From Nitrospirota bacterium (GTDB lineage: Bacteria > Nitrospinota_A > UBA7883 > JACRGQ01), in contig JAJRYM010000167.1 of the NCBI GenBank assembly GCA_024275775.1, forward strand, positions 1 to 15,159: a stretch of DNA of 15,159 nt, in the 5' to 3' direction. The first letter of the stretch is position 1. Each line of letters starts with the position of its first letter. Below are positions 1 to 6,785 of this stretch, piece by piece. The notes under the pieces were generated by a model that was not told the origin of the DNA, did no database searches, and was given only the letters and a program-made list of their open reading frames with translations. Made by a program: the position numbers and the translations under genes.

Positions 1-18
1 CGCGGAAAAGCCGCTTGT

Positions 19-948
19 CTAGTTTGTGAGAATGTAGCGGAGAGGGTTTACGGGGATACCGTTTAACATTACTTCGTAATGAAGGTGCGGCCCAGTTGAC
101 CGGCCTGTGCTCCCGACTTTAGCGATTACCTGCCCGCGCTTTACCCTGTCGCCCCGCTTTACGAGGTTCAGGGAGTTATGTCCGTAGCGGGTTACGATGC
201 CGTATCCGTGGTCTATCTCTATAACGTTGCCGTACCCGCCCTGTCGCGTGGAATCGATAACCACTCCGTTAGCGGTTGCTACCACATCCGCATTGAGCTG
301 GGTGGCTATGTCGATGCCTTCATGAAGTTCGCGGAGACCTGTGAAAGGGGAAAGCCTGTAGCCGAACCCGCTTGTTACCCAGCCGCGGGAAGGCCAGACT
401 GAAGGGGTGGATGTGAGCAGTGACGACTGATCCTTGAAAAAGGCGTCGAGGCTGTGAAAACTCAATTCCCTCTGTGAAGCTTCATAGCTTAAATGGTCGA
501 GGTCTTCATTAAGTTTAACCAGCAGTGATTCCGTGTATCCACTGCGGATGCCGTCCATAGCGAGCGCCGTATCCGGTATAGGGCCGCCCACGCCGAAGTT
601 GTCGTGCGAATCGGTAATCGAGTTGTCCATGGCGGTTATTATTCTCAATTTTTTATCGAATTTTTCAAGCCGCGCCATCTGTTTCTGGAACTTCTCCAGC
701 TGGTAGGCGAACTTCTGAATCTCCTGCTTATGCTGAAGGGAAACCCGTTTGAGTGCGGCAAGTTCGGATTGATCGACATTTGTGTTGAAAGTCTCGTAGG
801 ACAAATAGCCCAAACCGCAAATGCCCGCAAAAAGGACAAAAATACCTGCGCGCATAACTCTTTTGGAAAGACTCATTTTCAGCGCCCGGCCGCCGAGGCC
901 GTTTAAAAGTATAAAAGTGAACTTTTCGCCAGATTTTTTGTTTGGCAT
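19..948 (-). CDS. M23 (LytM-type) metallopeptidase, membrane-anchored with coiled coil
   Basis: Probable zinc endopeptidase that cuts peptidoglycan cross-links in the cell envelope, 309 aa. Residues about 32-52 form one hydrophobic membrane segment after a basic N-terminus. A charged Gln/Lys/Glu-rich coiled coil follows at about 60-105. The C-terminal M23 domain (about 185-309) shows the family zinc and catalytic residues: HEGID (His209, Asp213), YGH (His257) and PHLHYE (His288, His290). All are present, so it looks active rather than a degenerate EnvC-like activator. I place the start at the ATG at 948, preceded by GGGGGTG; an in-frame TTG at 960 is less likely. The gene stands apart from holA by 139 nt and has a candidate promoter at 1026. 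Just beyond its stop, GCGG and CCGC arms suggest a hairpin cut by the window edge. The exact substrate and cell-division role are unknown. Confidence 0.9.
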   Translation of the reverse strand: MPNKKSGEKFTFILLNGLGGRALKMSLSKRVMRAGIFVLFAGICGLGYLSYETFNTNVDQSELAALKRVSLQHKQEIQKFAYQLEKFQKQMARLEKFDKKLRIITAMDNSITDSHDNFGVGGPIPDTALAMDGIRSGYTESLLVKLNEDLDHLSYEASQRELSFHSLDAFFKDQSSLLTSTPSVWPSRGWVTSGFGYRLSPFTGLRELHEGIDIATQLNADVVATANGVVIDSTRQGGYGNVIEIDHGYGIVTRYGHNSLNLVKRGDRVKRGQVIAKVGSTGRSTGPHLHYEVMLNGIPVNPLRYILTN

Positions 949-1025
949 GCACACCCCCAAATATTTCCACTCACAGTCAAACTGCTTTCGCCCGCAGACG
1001 AAGCTGTCCCTAATAATTCCGGGAT

Positions 1026-1054
1026 ATTATAAAGGAATACAATGGCTTTTGCAT
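1026..1054 (-). promoter_or_regulatory. Candidate promoter for the M23 peptidase gene
   Basis: On the minus strand a perfect TATAAT lies at 1031-1026. The -35 region about 17 bases upstream is poor (TGCAAA). Transcription would start near 1019, giving a leader of about 70 nt. The start-site area carries an inverted repeat (TCCC...GGGA, about 1008-1025). The call rests mainly on the -10 box and on its place in the only intergenic gap upstream of this gene. Confidence 0.4.
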
Positions 1055-1087
1055 TATTTTTTTTAAAATTTCGGAAATCCGGTTTTT

Positions 1088-2179
1088 TTATATGCCGGTT
1101 ATTCTAGTTCGATTTTGCGGCTGTTGTAACGTTACGGTAAAAAGAGAAATAATTTCTTCCTCAAAAACCACCCACCTATCCAGCCCGGAGCTTTTCACCT
1201 TGATATCGATGGCGGAAAGAGAGCAGAGAATTTTTTTGAGCGAAGGCGTGGAAAAACGGTTCGCCTGCCCGATGTATTTCTTAACAACCCATGTGTTTCT
1301 ATTCAGCCCGCACTTTTGGGCGGTTTCTTCGATGGAAAGTTTCTTTTCCCCGCAGGATTTACATATAATCAACAGCCTGAACTGCCGCGCGATCATGGGA
1401 AGAATCTGTTCCGGCGCCTGGTTTTGCGCTTTTAGCGAGTTAAGGGCGTTCAGCGCCTTATTGATTTTCATCTCCGCCACCGATTCGGTAAGCGCCCAGA
1501 TGTTTTCAATTTGCGGGACGCTCATACATTCCTCAAGCTCCCTTACGGTAACTTTTTTTTCGGTTCCCATGAAGGTGACAAGTTTATCGATTTCGGTTTC
1601 AAGCTGGTTAAAGGAATCGACAAACCTATCCATAACCCACGCTTTGGCCCTCGTATCAAAGGAGAGGCCGGTGGAGGCGAGTTTTCTCATTATTATCTCT
1701 CTCCTGTCTGCGGGAGAGGAGGCGAAAGAGACCTCGTAGATTTTGCGTTTAAGGCTCTTCCAGAATTTCACGCGGGAATCTATTTTCCCCGAGCGCAGAA
1801 TCAGCGTTATATCCGGCGCCGGTTTATCCAGATATTTTAAAAGCTCTTCCTGATCTCCTTCGGTAAGGCGGTACGAACCGGTAGGGCCGCGCGTTCCTTC
1901 CGCCGAAACGTGAAAGTTGAACCCGATGATGCCGCGTCTTCCTCCGAAAAAGGAAACGGTTTTCAAATCGGACATGAAAGGCGTGAAGCCGGTTTCGTCA
2001 AGGTCGTAAGCGCTCCAGGCCGCGGACGGTTCCGCCGCTTCCTTTTCGATCCTGGCGCGAATAGTTTCCACCGCCCCGCTGATTCGGACATCTTCCGGCC
2101 CGTAAAAAAGGTAGGAAGATTCCAGCCCGCCCGACTGGAGCGAGGCGTAAAACCGGCTTTCAGAACCGCTACCTGCCAA
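1088..2179 (-). CDS. holA: DNA polymerase III delta subunit (clamp loader)
   Basis: Delta subunit of the replicative clamp loader, which opens the beta sliding clamp at primer ends. The N-terminal part has the AAA+-like entry typical of HolA (SSYLFYGPEDVRI near residue 20), then KTVSFFGGRRGII and a C-terminal helical collar domain (about 240-340). At 363 aa it is slightly longer than the usual 330-345. Sequence conservation in HolA is low, so the call rests on overall pattern. The start is uncertain: there is no ATG in the region. I prefer the TTG at 2179, which has AAAGG about 7 bases upstream and overlaps the phosphoesterase stop by 11 bases. A TTG at 2272 would add 31 residues and overlap the neighbour by about 100 bases. 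It is the last gene of the long minus-strand row. Confidence 0.85.
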   Translation of the reverse strand: MAGSGSESRFYASLQSGGLESSYLFYGPEDVRISGAVETIRARIEKEAAEPSAAWSAYDLDETGFTPFMSDLKTVSFFGGRRGIIGFNFHVSAEGTRGPTGSYRLTEGDQEELLKYLDKPAPDITLILRSGKIDSRVKFWKSLKRKIYEVSFASSPADRREIIMRKLASTGLSFDTRAKAWVMDRFVDSFNQLETEIDKLVTFMGTEKKVTVRELEECMSVPQIENIWALTESVAEMKINKALNALNSLKAQNQAPEQILPMIARQFRLLIICKSCGEKKLSIEETAQKCGLNRNTWVVKKYIGQANRFSTPSLKKILCSLSAIDIKVKSSGLDRWVVFEEEIISLFTVTLQQPQNRTRITGI

Positions 2180-2894
2180 CTGCCAGCCTTTCAATAAGGA
2201 AGTGTGGAAGACGGCATTCCGCCATTTTTCGCTGAACCTTCCGTATGTCGTAAGGCACCCGCCGGTATTCAACCGTCCCCTCAGCCGAATCGAAAATCAG
2301 ATAACATGAATCGGGGTTCAGATCGCGCGGCTGGCCCACGCTCCCGTCATTTATGAGGTATTTGCGTTTTTCGTCAAGCCGGCGGTAGGAGTCGTTTAAA
2401 GACATCACTCTTTGCTCGTCCATGTATTCAAGAATAATCGGCTTATGGGAATGGCCGATAAAACATACTTTTGAAATATGCCGGTAGTTGCATAATGCGT
2501 CGTGCAGGGTAGTGACGTAATGCCAGTCGTCCGGCTCCAGCGGAGAGGAGTGAGCCGCCTGAAATTCTTCCAAAGCAATGTAGGGACTCAAACTTTCCAA
2601 AAACTCCCGGCTTTCTTCGGTTAGCTGTTCGGCCGTCCATTCAACCGCCGTCCTTGCGTGCGGGTTGAAATAGGATGCGTCCGTTTTGCCGACCGCCGCC
2701 CAGTCGTGGTTGCCCGCAAGAATGACGTCCGTATTTTTCCTGATAAGAGCGATGCACTCGTTAGGATTCGGCCCGTAACCTACGATGTCGCCGAGAAAAA
2801 TTCTTTTTTCGGCTCCCGCATTTTCCATATCTTCCAAAACCGCTTCGAGCGCTTCAAGGTTCGAATGCACATCGGAATAAACGGCGTATTTCAT
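2169..2894 (-). CDS. Calcineurin-like (YfcE/MJ0936-type) metallophosphoesterase
   Basis: Predicted cytoplasmic two-metal phosphoesterase, 241 aa. The metal-binding motifs are complete and in order: SDVHSN (Asp8, His10), GDIVGYGPNP (Asp36), GNHD (Asn62, His63), AHSS (His115) and GHSHKP (His148, His150), with NDGSVGQPRD near 182-191. The GYGPxPNEC and GSVGQPRD signatures place it in the bacterial family of small MJ0936-like enzymes, whose natural substrate is mostly unknown; phosphodiesters are possible. Its ATG overlaps the nusB stop as ATGA and no Shine-Dalgarno sequence is visible, so translation is probably coupled to nusB. Its end overlaps holA. A role in riboflavin dephosphorylation is conceivable because the rib genes lie upstream, but nothing in the sequence shows it. 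Confidence 0.88.
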   Translation of the reverse strand: MKYAVYSDVHSNLEALEAVLEDMENAGAEKRIFLGDIVGYGPNPNECIALIRKNTDVILAGNHDWAAVGKTDASYFNPHARTAVEWTAEQLTEESREFLESLSPYIALEEFQAAHSSPLEPDDWHYVTTLHDALCNYRHISKVCFIGHSHKPIILEYMDEQRVMSLNDSYRRLDEKRKYLINDGSVGQPRDLNPDSCYLIFDSAEGTVEYRRVPYDIRKVQRKMAECRLPHFLIERLAVGR

Positions 2895-3310
2895 TTATCG
2901 GGTGAGCTGTTTTTAATTTTCTCTATTTTACCAAGAACGCCGTTTATGAAAGAAGCTGAATCTTTTCCGGAATACTGTTTGGCGATTTCAACCGCCTCGT
3001 TGATAACCACCGCCGCCGGAATGTCGGAGCATTCCGTAAGTTCGTACGCCGCCAGCCGGATTATGTTTTTATCCACCTCCGAAATTCTTTCAAGGCTCCA
3101 GTGTTCGGCGGCCTCTTCAATCATTTTGTCTATGTTTGAAAGATTTTCCCGAACGCCGTCTACGAGCGAGAAAGCGTATTCCTGAAGGCTTTTCGATCCC
3201 TTGCGTTCGCTCCAGTATTCCTTTGCGCCGGCACCGGCCGGACTATCGGAATACTCAATAGAATAGAGGATTTTTAAGGCGGCCTCGCGTCCTTGCCTGC
3301 GCAATCCCAT
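2891..3310 (-). CDS. nusB: Transcription antitermination factor NusB
   Basis: NusB forms a heterodimer with NusE (ribosomal protein S10), binds boxA RNA and supports antitermination in rRNA transcription. The 139-aa length and all-helical sequence fit the family: RRQGREAALKILYSIEY at the N-terminus (the Arg-rich boxA-binding helix), the central VDKNIIRLAAYEL helix and IPAAVVINEAVEIAKQYSGKDSASFINGVLGKI near the end. The ATG has AGGA 6 bases upstream. It follows ribH, a widespread arrangement in bacteria, but a terminator-like hairpin with a T-run sits between the two genes. The downstream phosphoesterase overlaps its stop by 4 bases. Confidence 0.96.
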   Translation of the reverse strand: MGLRRQGREAALKILYSIEYSDSPAGAGAKEYWSERKGSKSLQEYAFSLVDGVRENLSNIDKMIEEAAEHWSLERISEVDKNIIRLAAYELTECSDIPAAVVINEAVEIAKQYSGKDSASFINGVLGKIEKIKNSSPDK

Positions 3311-3320
3311 TTTATTTCCT

Positions 3321-3361
3321 AAAAAAAATAGACCGGAAACAGCCTGAATCCGTTTCCCGGT
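3321..3361 (-). terminator. Rho-independent terminator/attenuator between ribH and nusB
   Basis: Reading the minus strand, ACCGGGAAAC (3361-3352) pairs with GTTTCCGGT (3340-3332), giving 9 base pairs with one bulged G and an 11-nt loop. The sequence CTA and eight Ts (3328-3321) follow. It lies 11 nt before the nusB start and 15 nt after the ribH stop. It could end the rib transcript, or act as a partial, regulated terminator ahead of nusB. No T-run lies on the other strand. Confidence 0.7.
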
Positions 3362-3375
3362 TTGAAAGGTGGTTG

Positions 3376-3834
3376 TTAAATGCCTGTAAGGTTCATCATT
3401 TCAAGGGCTGTCATGGCGGCGTCCCATCCGCGGTTGCCCATTTTACTTCCGGCGCGTTCAATTGCCTGCTCAATCGTGTCCGCGGTTACGATGCCGTATA
3501 CCACGGGGATATCCGCTCTTGCGGCAAGCGAGGCTATGCCTTTTGTCACTTCCGCCGATAACAGCTCGTAATGGCCGGTTCCACCCCTGATTATCGTTCC
3601 TATGCAGATTACCGAATCGAACTTTCCGGAATCCACGGCCTTTCCTGCCGCATAGGTGATTTCAAACGAGCCTGGAACTCGGACAAGAAGTATATTCTTA
3701 TCCGCCACCCCATGCCGTATAAGGCAGTCCCGCGCCCCTCCAATAAGCTTCTCGTTTATAAAATCATTAAAACGTCCCGCCACAAGCGCGACTTTTTTTC
3801 CTTTGCCTTCCAGATTGCCTTCAACAGTATTCAT
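3376..3834 (-). CDS. ribH: 6,7-dimethyl-8-ribityllumazine synthase
   Basis: Condenses 5-amino-6-ribitylamino-uracil with 3,4-dihydroxy-2-butanone 4-phosphate to give 6,7-dimethyl-8-ribityllumazine, the last step before riboflavin synthase. It is 152 aa, normal for the family. Visible motifs: GRFN (20-23), VPGSFEI (53-59), GTIIRGGTGHYELLSAEVTKGI (79-100) with the catalytic His88, VTADTIEQAIERAG, and GNRGWDAAMTAL near the C-terminus. The ATG is preceded by AAGGAG about 10 bases upstream and overlaps the ribBA stop as ATGA, so both genes are on one message. Such enzymes usually assemble as pentamers or 60-mers; the sequence does not show which applies here. Confidence 0.97.
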   Translation of the reverse strand: MNTVEGNLEGKGKKVALVAGRFNDFINEKLIGGARDCLIRHGVADKNILLVRVPGSFEITYAAGKAVDSGKFDSVICIGTIIRGGTGHYELLSAEVTKGIASLAARADIPVVYGIVTADTIEQAIERAGSKMGNRGWDAAMTALEMMNLTGI

Positions 3835-5054
3835 CGGCTTTTTTCTCCTTCCGATTTAACAATTTTCAAAAGATGCCCGAGCTTGTCCTGTTTGGTCATG
3901 AGGTATTCCCGGTTGTGCTGTTTCGGATCTATTTGAAGAGGTACACGATCAGTAACTTCAAGGCCGTATCCCTCTAAACCTACAATTTTCTTTGGATTAT
4001 TCGTGAGGAGCCGCATCTTGGATATGCCCAGAGCCGCGAGAACCTGAGCCCCGATTCCATAATCCCTTAAATCGGCTTTGAAGCCAAGCTTCTCGTTGGC
4101 TTCAACCGTATCGTGCCCCTCATCCTGCAGGGCGTAGGCCCTGATTTTGTTTATGATTCCAATGCCACGGCCTTCCTGAAAAAGATAGAGAATAACTCCT
4201 TTCCCTTCCTCCGCTATTTTTGAAAGGGCGGCATGAATCTGTTCGCCGCAGTCGCATCGCTGGGAATGAAAAACATCTCCCGTAAGGCATTGAGAATGAA
4301 CCCGCACAAGGGTAGGGCTGTTCTGCGTTATCTCCCCCATGACCAGCGCGACGTTTACGGAATTGTCTATCGTGTTTTCAAATCCGATGATTCTGAAAAT
4401 ACCGTACTCCGTAGGCATTTGGGCTTCGGTGACTTTTTTCACCAGCGATTCGCGCTTGATTCTGTAATTGATTATGTCCTTGACGGTTACTACTTTTAAG
4501 TCGAACTGTTCCGCCAGTTTTTCTATGTCAGCAAGGCGGGCCATCGTGCCGTCTTCTTTCATGACTTCGCAGATAACGGCCGCAGGTTGCAGGCCTGCTA
4601 TCAGAGCCAGATCAACCGACCCTTCGGTCTGGCCGGTTCTAACGAGGACGCCTCCCTTTCTGGCCCGAAGCGGAAAAATATGGCCGGGTCTTACAAGATC
4701 GGACGGTCTCGCTTCCGGGTTCGCGGCTGTCAATATGGTTTTGGCCCTGTCCGCGGCGGATATTCCGGTGGTCACGCCATGCCTGGCCTCAATCGATACG
4801 GTGAAAGCCGTTCCATAGGGGGATGTGTTGTCGGCGACCATCGGCCTGAGGTCGAGAGAGTCGGCCTTTTCCGGCGTAAGCGCCAGGCAGATTAGCCCTC
4901 TGCCGTGCTTAGCCATGAAGTTTATTATTTCAGGCGTAACCTTTTCGGCGGCGCATACGAGGTCTCCCTCGTTTTCCCGGTCCTCATCGTCCATGATGAC
5001 AATCATTTTGCCCTTGGCAAGTTCGCGGGCGGCCTGAGATACTTTTGAAAACAT
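3831..5054 (-). CDS. ribBA: Bifunctional DHBP synthase / GTP cyclohydrolase II
   Basis: Fusion that starts both branches of riboflavin synthesis, 407 aa. Residues about 1-200 are the RibB domain (ribulose 5-phosphate to 3,4-dihydroxy-2-butanone 4-phosphate), with MDDEDRENEGD (21-31), YGTAFTVSIEARHGVTTGISAADRA and RPGHIFPLRA (122-131). Residues about 205-400 are GTP cyclohydrolase II, with RVHSQCLTGD, zinc cysteines Cys256, Cys267 and Cys269, FQEGRGIGI, and DLRDYGIGAQVL. One oddity: the conserved RxGHTEA motif of RibB reads RTGQTEG (139-145), with Gln142 (codon CAG) in place of the His that corresponds to the metal ligand His153 of E. coli RibB. The cyclohydrolase motifs look intact. It starts 4 nt after the ribE stop; the nearest Shine-Dalgarno-like AAGGA is rather far upstream (about 15 nt). 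Confidence 0.96.
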   Translation of the reverse strand: MFSKVSQAARELAKGKMIVIMDDEDRENEGDLVCAAEKVTPEIINFMAKHGRGLICLALTPEKADSLDLRPMVADNTSPYGTAFTVSIEARHGVTTGISAADRAKTILTAANPEARPSDLVRPGHIFPLRARKGGVLVRTGQTEGSVDLALIAGLQPAAVICEVMKEDGTMARLADIEKLAEQFDLKVVTVKDIINYRIKRESLVKKVTEAQMPTEYGIFRIIGFENTIDNSVNVALVMGEITQNSPTLVRVHSQCLTGDVFHSQRCDCGEQIHAALSKIAEEGKGVILYLFQEGRGIGIINKIRAYALQDEGHDTVEANEKLGFKADLRDYGIGAQVLAALGISKMRLLTNNPKKIVGLEGYGLEVTDRVPLQIDPKQHNREYLMTKQDKLGHLLKIVKSEGEKSR

Positions 5055-5058
5055 ATTT

Positions 5059-5697
5059 TTATAAGAATCCTTTTTCCTTCAGAAGTTCAACGCTTATACC
5101 CTTGCTCTCATCGGATAGTATCAGTTTTTCAACGTATTTGGCAATTACGTCGCACTCGATATTGGCTTTATCGCCGGGCTTGAGCCGGGAGAGGGAGGTT
5201 ATTTCAAGCGTATGCGGAATTACAGCAATCGTAACTTTTGCGCCGTCAAGCCGGGCGGCGGTAAGGCTAATTCCGTTTATCGATATCGAGCCTTTGTGAA
5301 CCACATATTTCGTCAAACCGGCCGGAATTTCAAATTCCATTTCAACATTTTCGCCGGAAACGGTTTTCCCCGCATATCTGCCAACCCCATCCACATGCCC
5401 TTGCACGAAATGCCCGCCCAGCCTGTCGGTCGGCAGAAGGGCTTTTTCGAGATTAACAACCGTCCCCTGCGCGTATTCACCCATCACCGAACGCTGGAGA
5501 GTTTCACGGCTTACATCGAACGCACCGATGCCGGACGCGATTTCAATAACGGTAAGGCATACGCCGTCAACAGCCACCGAATCTCCAAGCGAAAGATCAT
5601 CCCAAAATCCCGGCGCGTTTATTTCCACTCTTGCCGCTCCGCCTGAATGGGTGACTGAAGAAACTTGGCCGGTCTTTTCGATTATTCCGGTAAACAT
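5059..5697 (-). CDS. ribE: Riboflavin synthase, alpha chain
   Basis: Dismutates two molecules of 6,7-dimethyl-8-ribityllumazine into riboflavin and the pyrimidine intermediate. It is 212 aa, made of two homologous lumazine-binding beta-barrels. Repeat 1 begins MFTGIIEKTGQV and includes SVAVDGVCLTV. Repeat 2 follows LGGHFVQGHVDGVG (about residue 94 on) and includes ISINGISLTAARLDG, with a C-terminal helix. This is the classic RibE/RibC family, not the archaeal type. A strong Shine-Dalgarno sequence, AAGGAGA, lies about 9 nt before the ATG. The start overlaps the end of ribD by 16 bases, consistent with co-translation in the rib operon. Confidence 0.96.
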   Translation of the reverse strand: MFTGIIEKTGQVSSVTHSGGAARVEINAPGFWDDLSLGDSVAVDGVCLTVIEIASGIGAFDVSRETLQRSVMGEYAQGTVVNLEKALLPTDRLGGHFVQGHVDGVGRYAGKTVSGENVEMEFEIPAGLTKYVVHKGSISINGISLTAARLDGAKVTIAVIPHTLEITSLSRLKPGDKANIECDVIAKYVEKLILSDESKGISVELLKEKGFL

Positions 5698-6785
5698 TGT
5701 TTAACGTCTCCTTCTATTAGAAGATTATCCCCTAATTTTCTATAAGTTATGTCATCAACCTTGAGAGCTTTCTTTAGAATTCTAACACCTTTACCTCGAA
5801 ATATCGAAAACCTGTCCGAGCCTCCGATGAGCAGGGGAGCGAAGAAGATGGCCACCCTGTCCACAATGCCGATAGAGAGCGCTTCCGAATAGAGCGTGCT
5901 TCCGCCTTCAAGCAGAACCGTTACGATATCCCTTTTCGCGAGAGCTTTCATAAGAGCTTTCAGGCTGACCATTCCTTTTCTTTCCGGCAGTCTGATGATT
6001 TCCGCCCCGCGTTTTGCGAGAGCTTTTGCCCGTTTTCCGGACGCGTTGCGGGATGTGGCGACTATCACTCCGCCCCCGCGCGAGTTGAAAATGCGGGCGT
6101 CGGGCGGACTTTTCAGGGATGTATCCACAATCACTCTGATGGGCTGTTTTACTCCTTTTTTCACCGGCCTGACGTTCAGGCGCGGGTTGTCCCGCAAAAG
6201 CGTGTTCACGCCTACCAGGATGGCGTCGCTTTCGCTTCTCATTTCATGCACCAGCTTTCTGCTATGGCTGTTGCTTATCCATTTGGATTCCCCTCCCTCG
6301 GCGGCTATTTTCCCGTCCAGGGAGCAGGCGGCTTTAAGCGTTACGTACGGCAATCCGCCGGTTATGAATTTTGCGAACGCGGCGTTAACTTCCTTCGCTT
6401 CTTCCCGCATTACCCCTTCCGATACTTTTATTCCCGCTTTTTTAAGGCGGGCGATACCTTTCCCGGCCACAAGAGGGTTGGGGTCTCGCATCGCAAGGAA
6501 AACTTTCTTAATGCCCGCTTCGATAATCGCGTCCGTGCAGGGGCCGGTTCGGCCTGTATGACAGCACGGTTCAAGGGTTACATACATTTCCGCGCCTCGG
6601 GCTTGTGGGCCGGCTTTTTCAAGCGCGGCTATTTCGGCGTGCTTTTCTCCGGCTTTTTTATGATACCCCTCCGCGATTTTTTTCCCCGATTTTACGATAA
6701 CCGCGCCGACGAGCGGGTTGGGGCTGGTGCGACCCTTTGCGCGGACAGCCAGCTTCAGCGCCCGCGCCATGAACCGTGAATCCAT
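5682..6785 (-). CDS. ribD: Bifunctional pyrimidine deaminase/reductase RibD
   Basis: Deaminates the product of GTP cyclohydrolase II and then reduces its ribosyl side chain with NADPH. It is 367 aa from the ATG at 6785. The N-terminal cytidine-deaminase-like domain (1-145) has zinc ligands His49 (HAE, Glu51 catalytic), Cys74 and Cys83 in TLEPCCHTGRTGPC. The reductase domain (about 146-367) has YVTLKAACSLDGKIA, ISNSHSRKLVHEMRSESDAILVGVNTLL, DNPRL and LLEGGSTLYSEAL. An open frame continues 48 codons upstream inside ppdK, but family alignment fixes the start at MDSRFMARAL. That start overlaps the ppdK stop by one base (TGATG), so there is no room for an FMN riboswitch here. Translation is probably coupled to ppdK, because no clear ribosome binding site is seen. 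Confidence 0.95.
   Translation of the reverse strand: MDSRFMARALKLAVRAKGRTSPNPLVGAVIVKSGKKIAEGYHKKAGEKHAEIAALEKAGPQARGAEMYVTLEPCCHTGRTGPCTDAIIEAGIKKVFLAMRDPNPLVAGKGIARLKKAGIKVSEGVMREEAKEVNAAFAKFITGGLPYVTLKAACSLDGKIAAEGGESKWISNSHSRKLVHEMRSESDAILVGVNTLLRDNPRLNVRPVKKGVKQPIRVIVDTSLKSPPDARIFNSRGGGVIVATSRNASGKRAKALAKRGAEIIRLPERKGMVSLKALMKALAKRDIVTVLLEGGSTLYSEALSIGIVDRVAIFFAPLLIGGSDRFSIFRGKGVRILKKALKVDDITYRKLGDNLLIEGDVKQCLPE

Noticed and set aside
1061..1090. Terminator at the end of holA
   Set aside because: The only stem (CGG-AAAT-CCG) is 3 bp, and the better T-run lies on the plus strand, the wrong orientation for holA.
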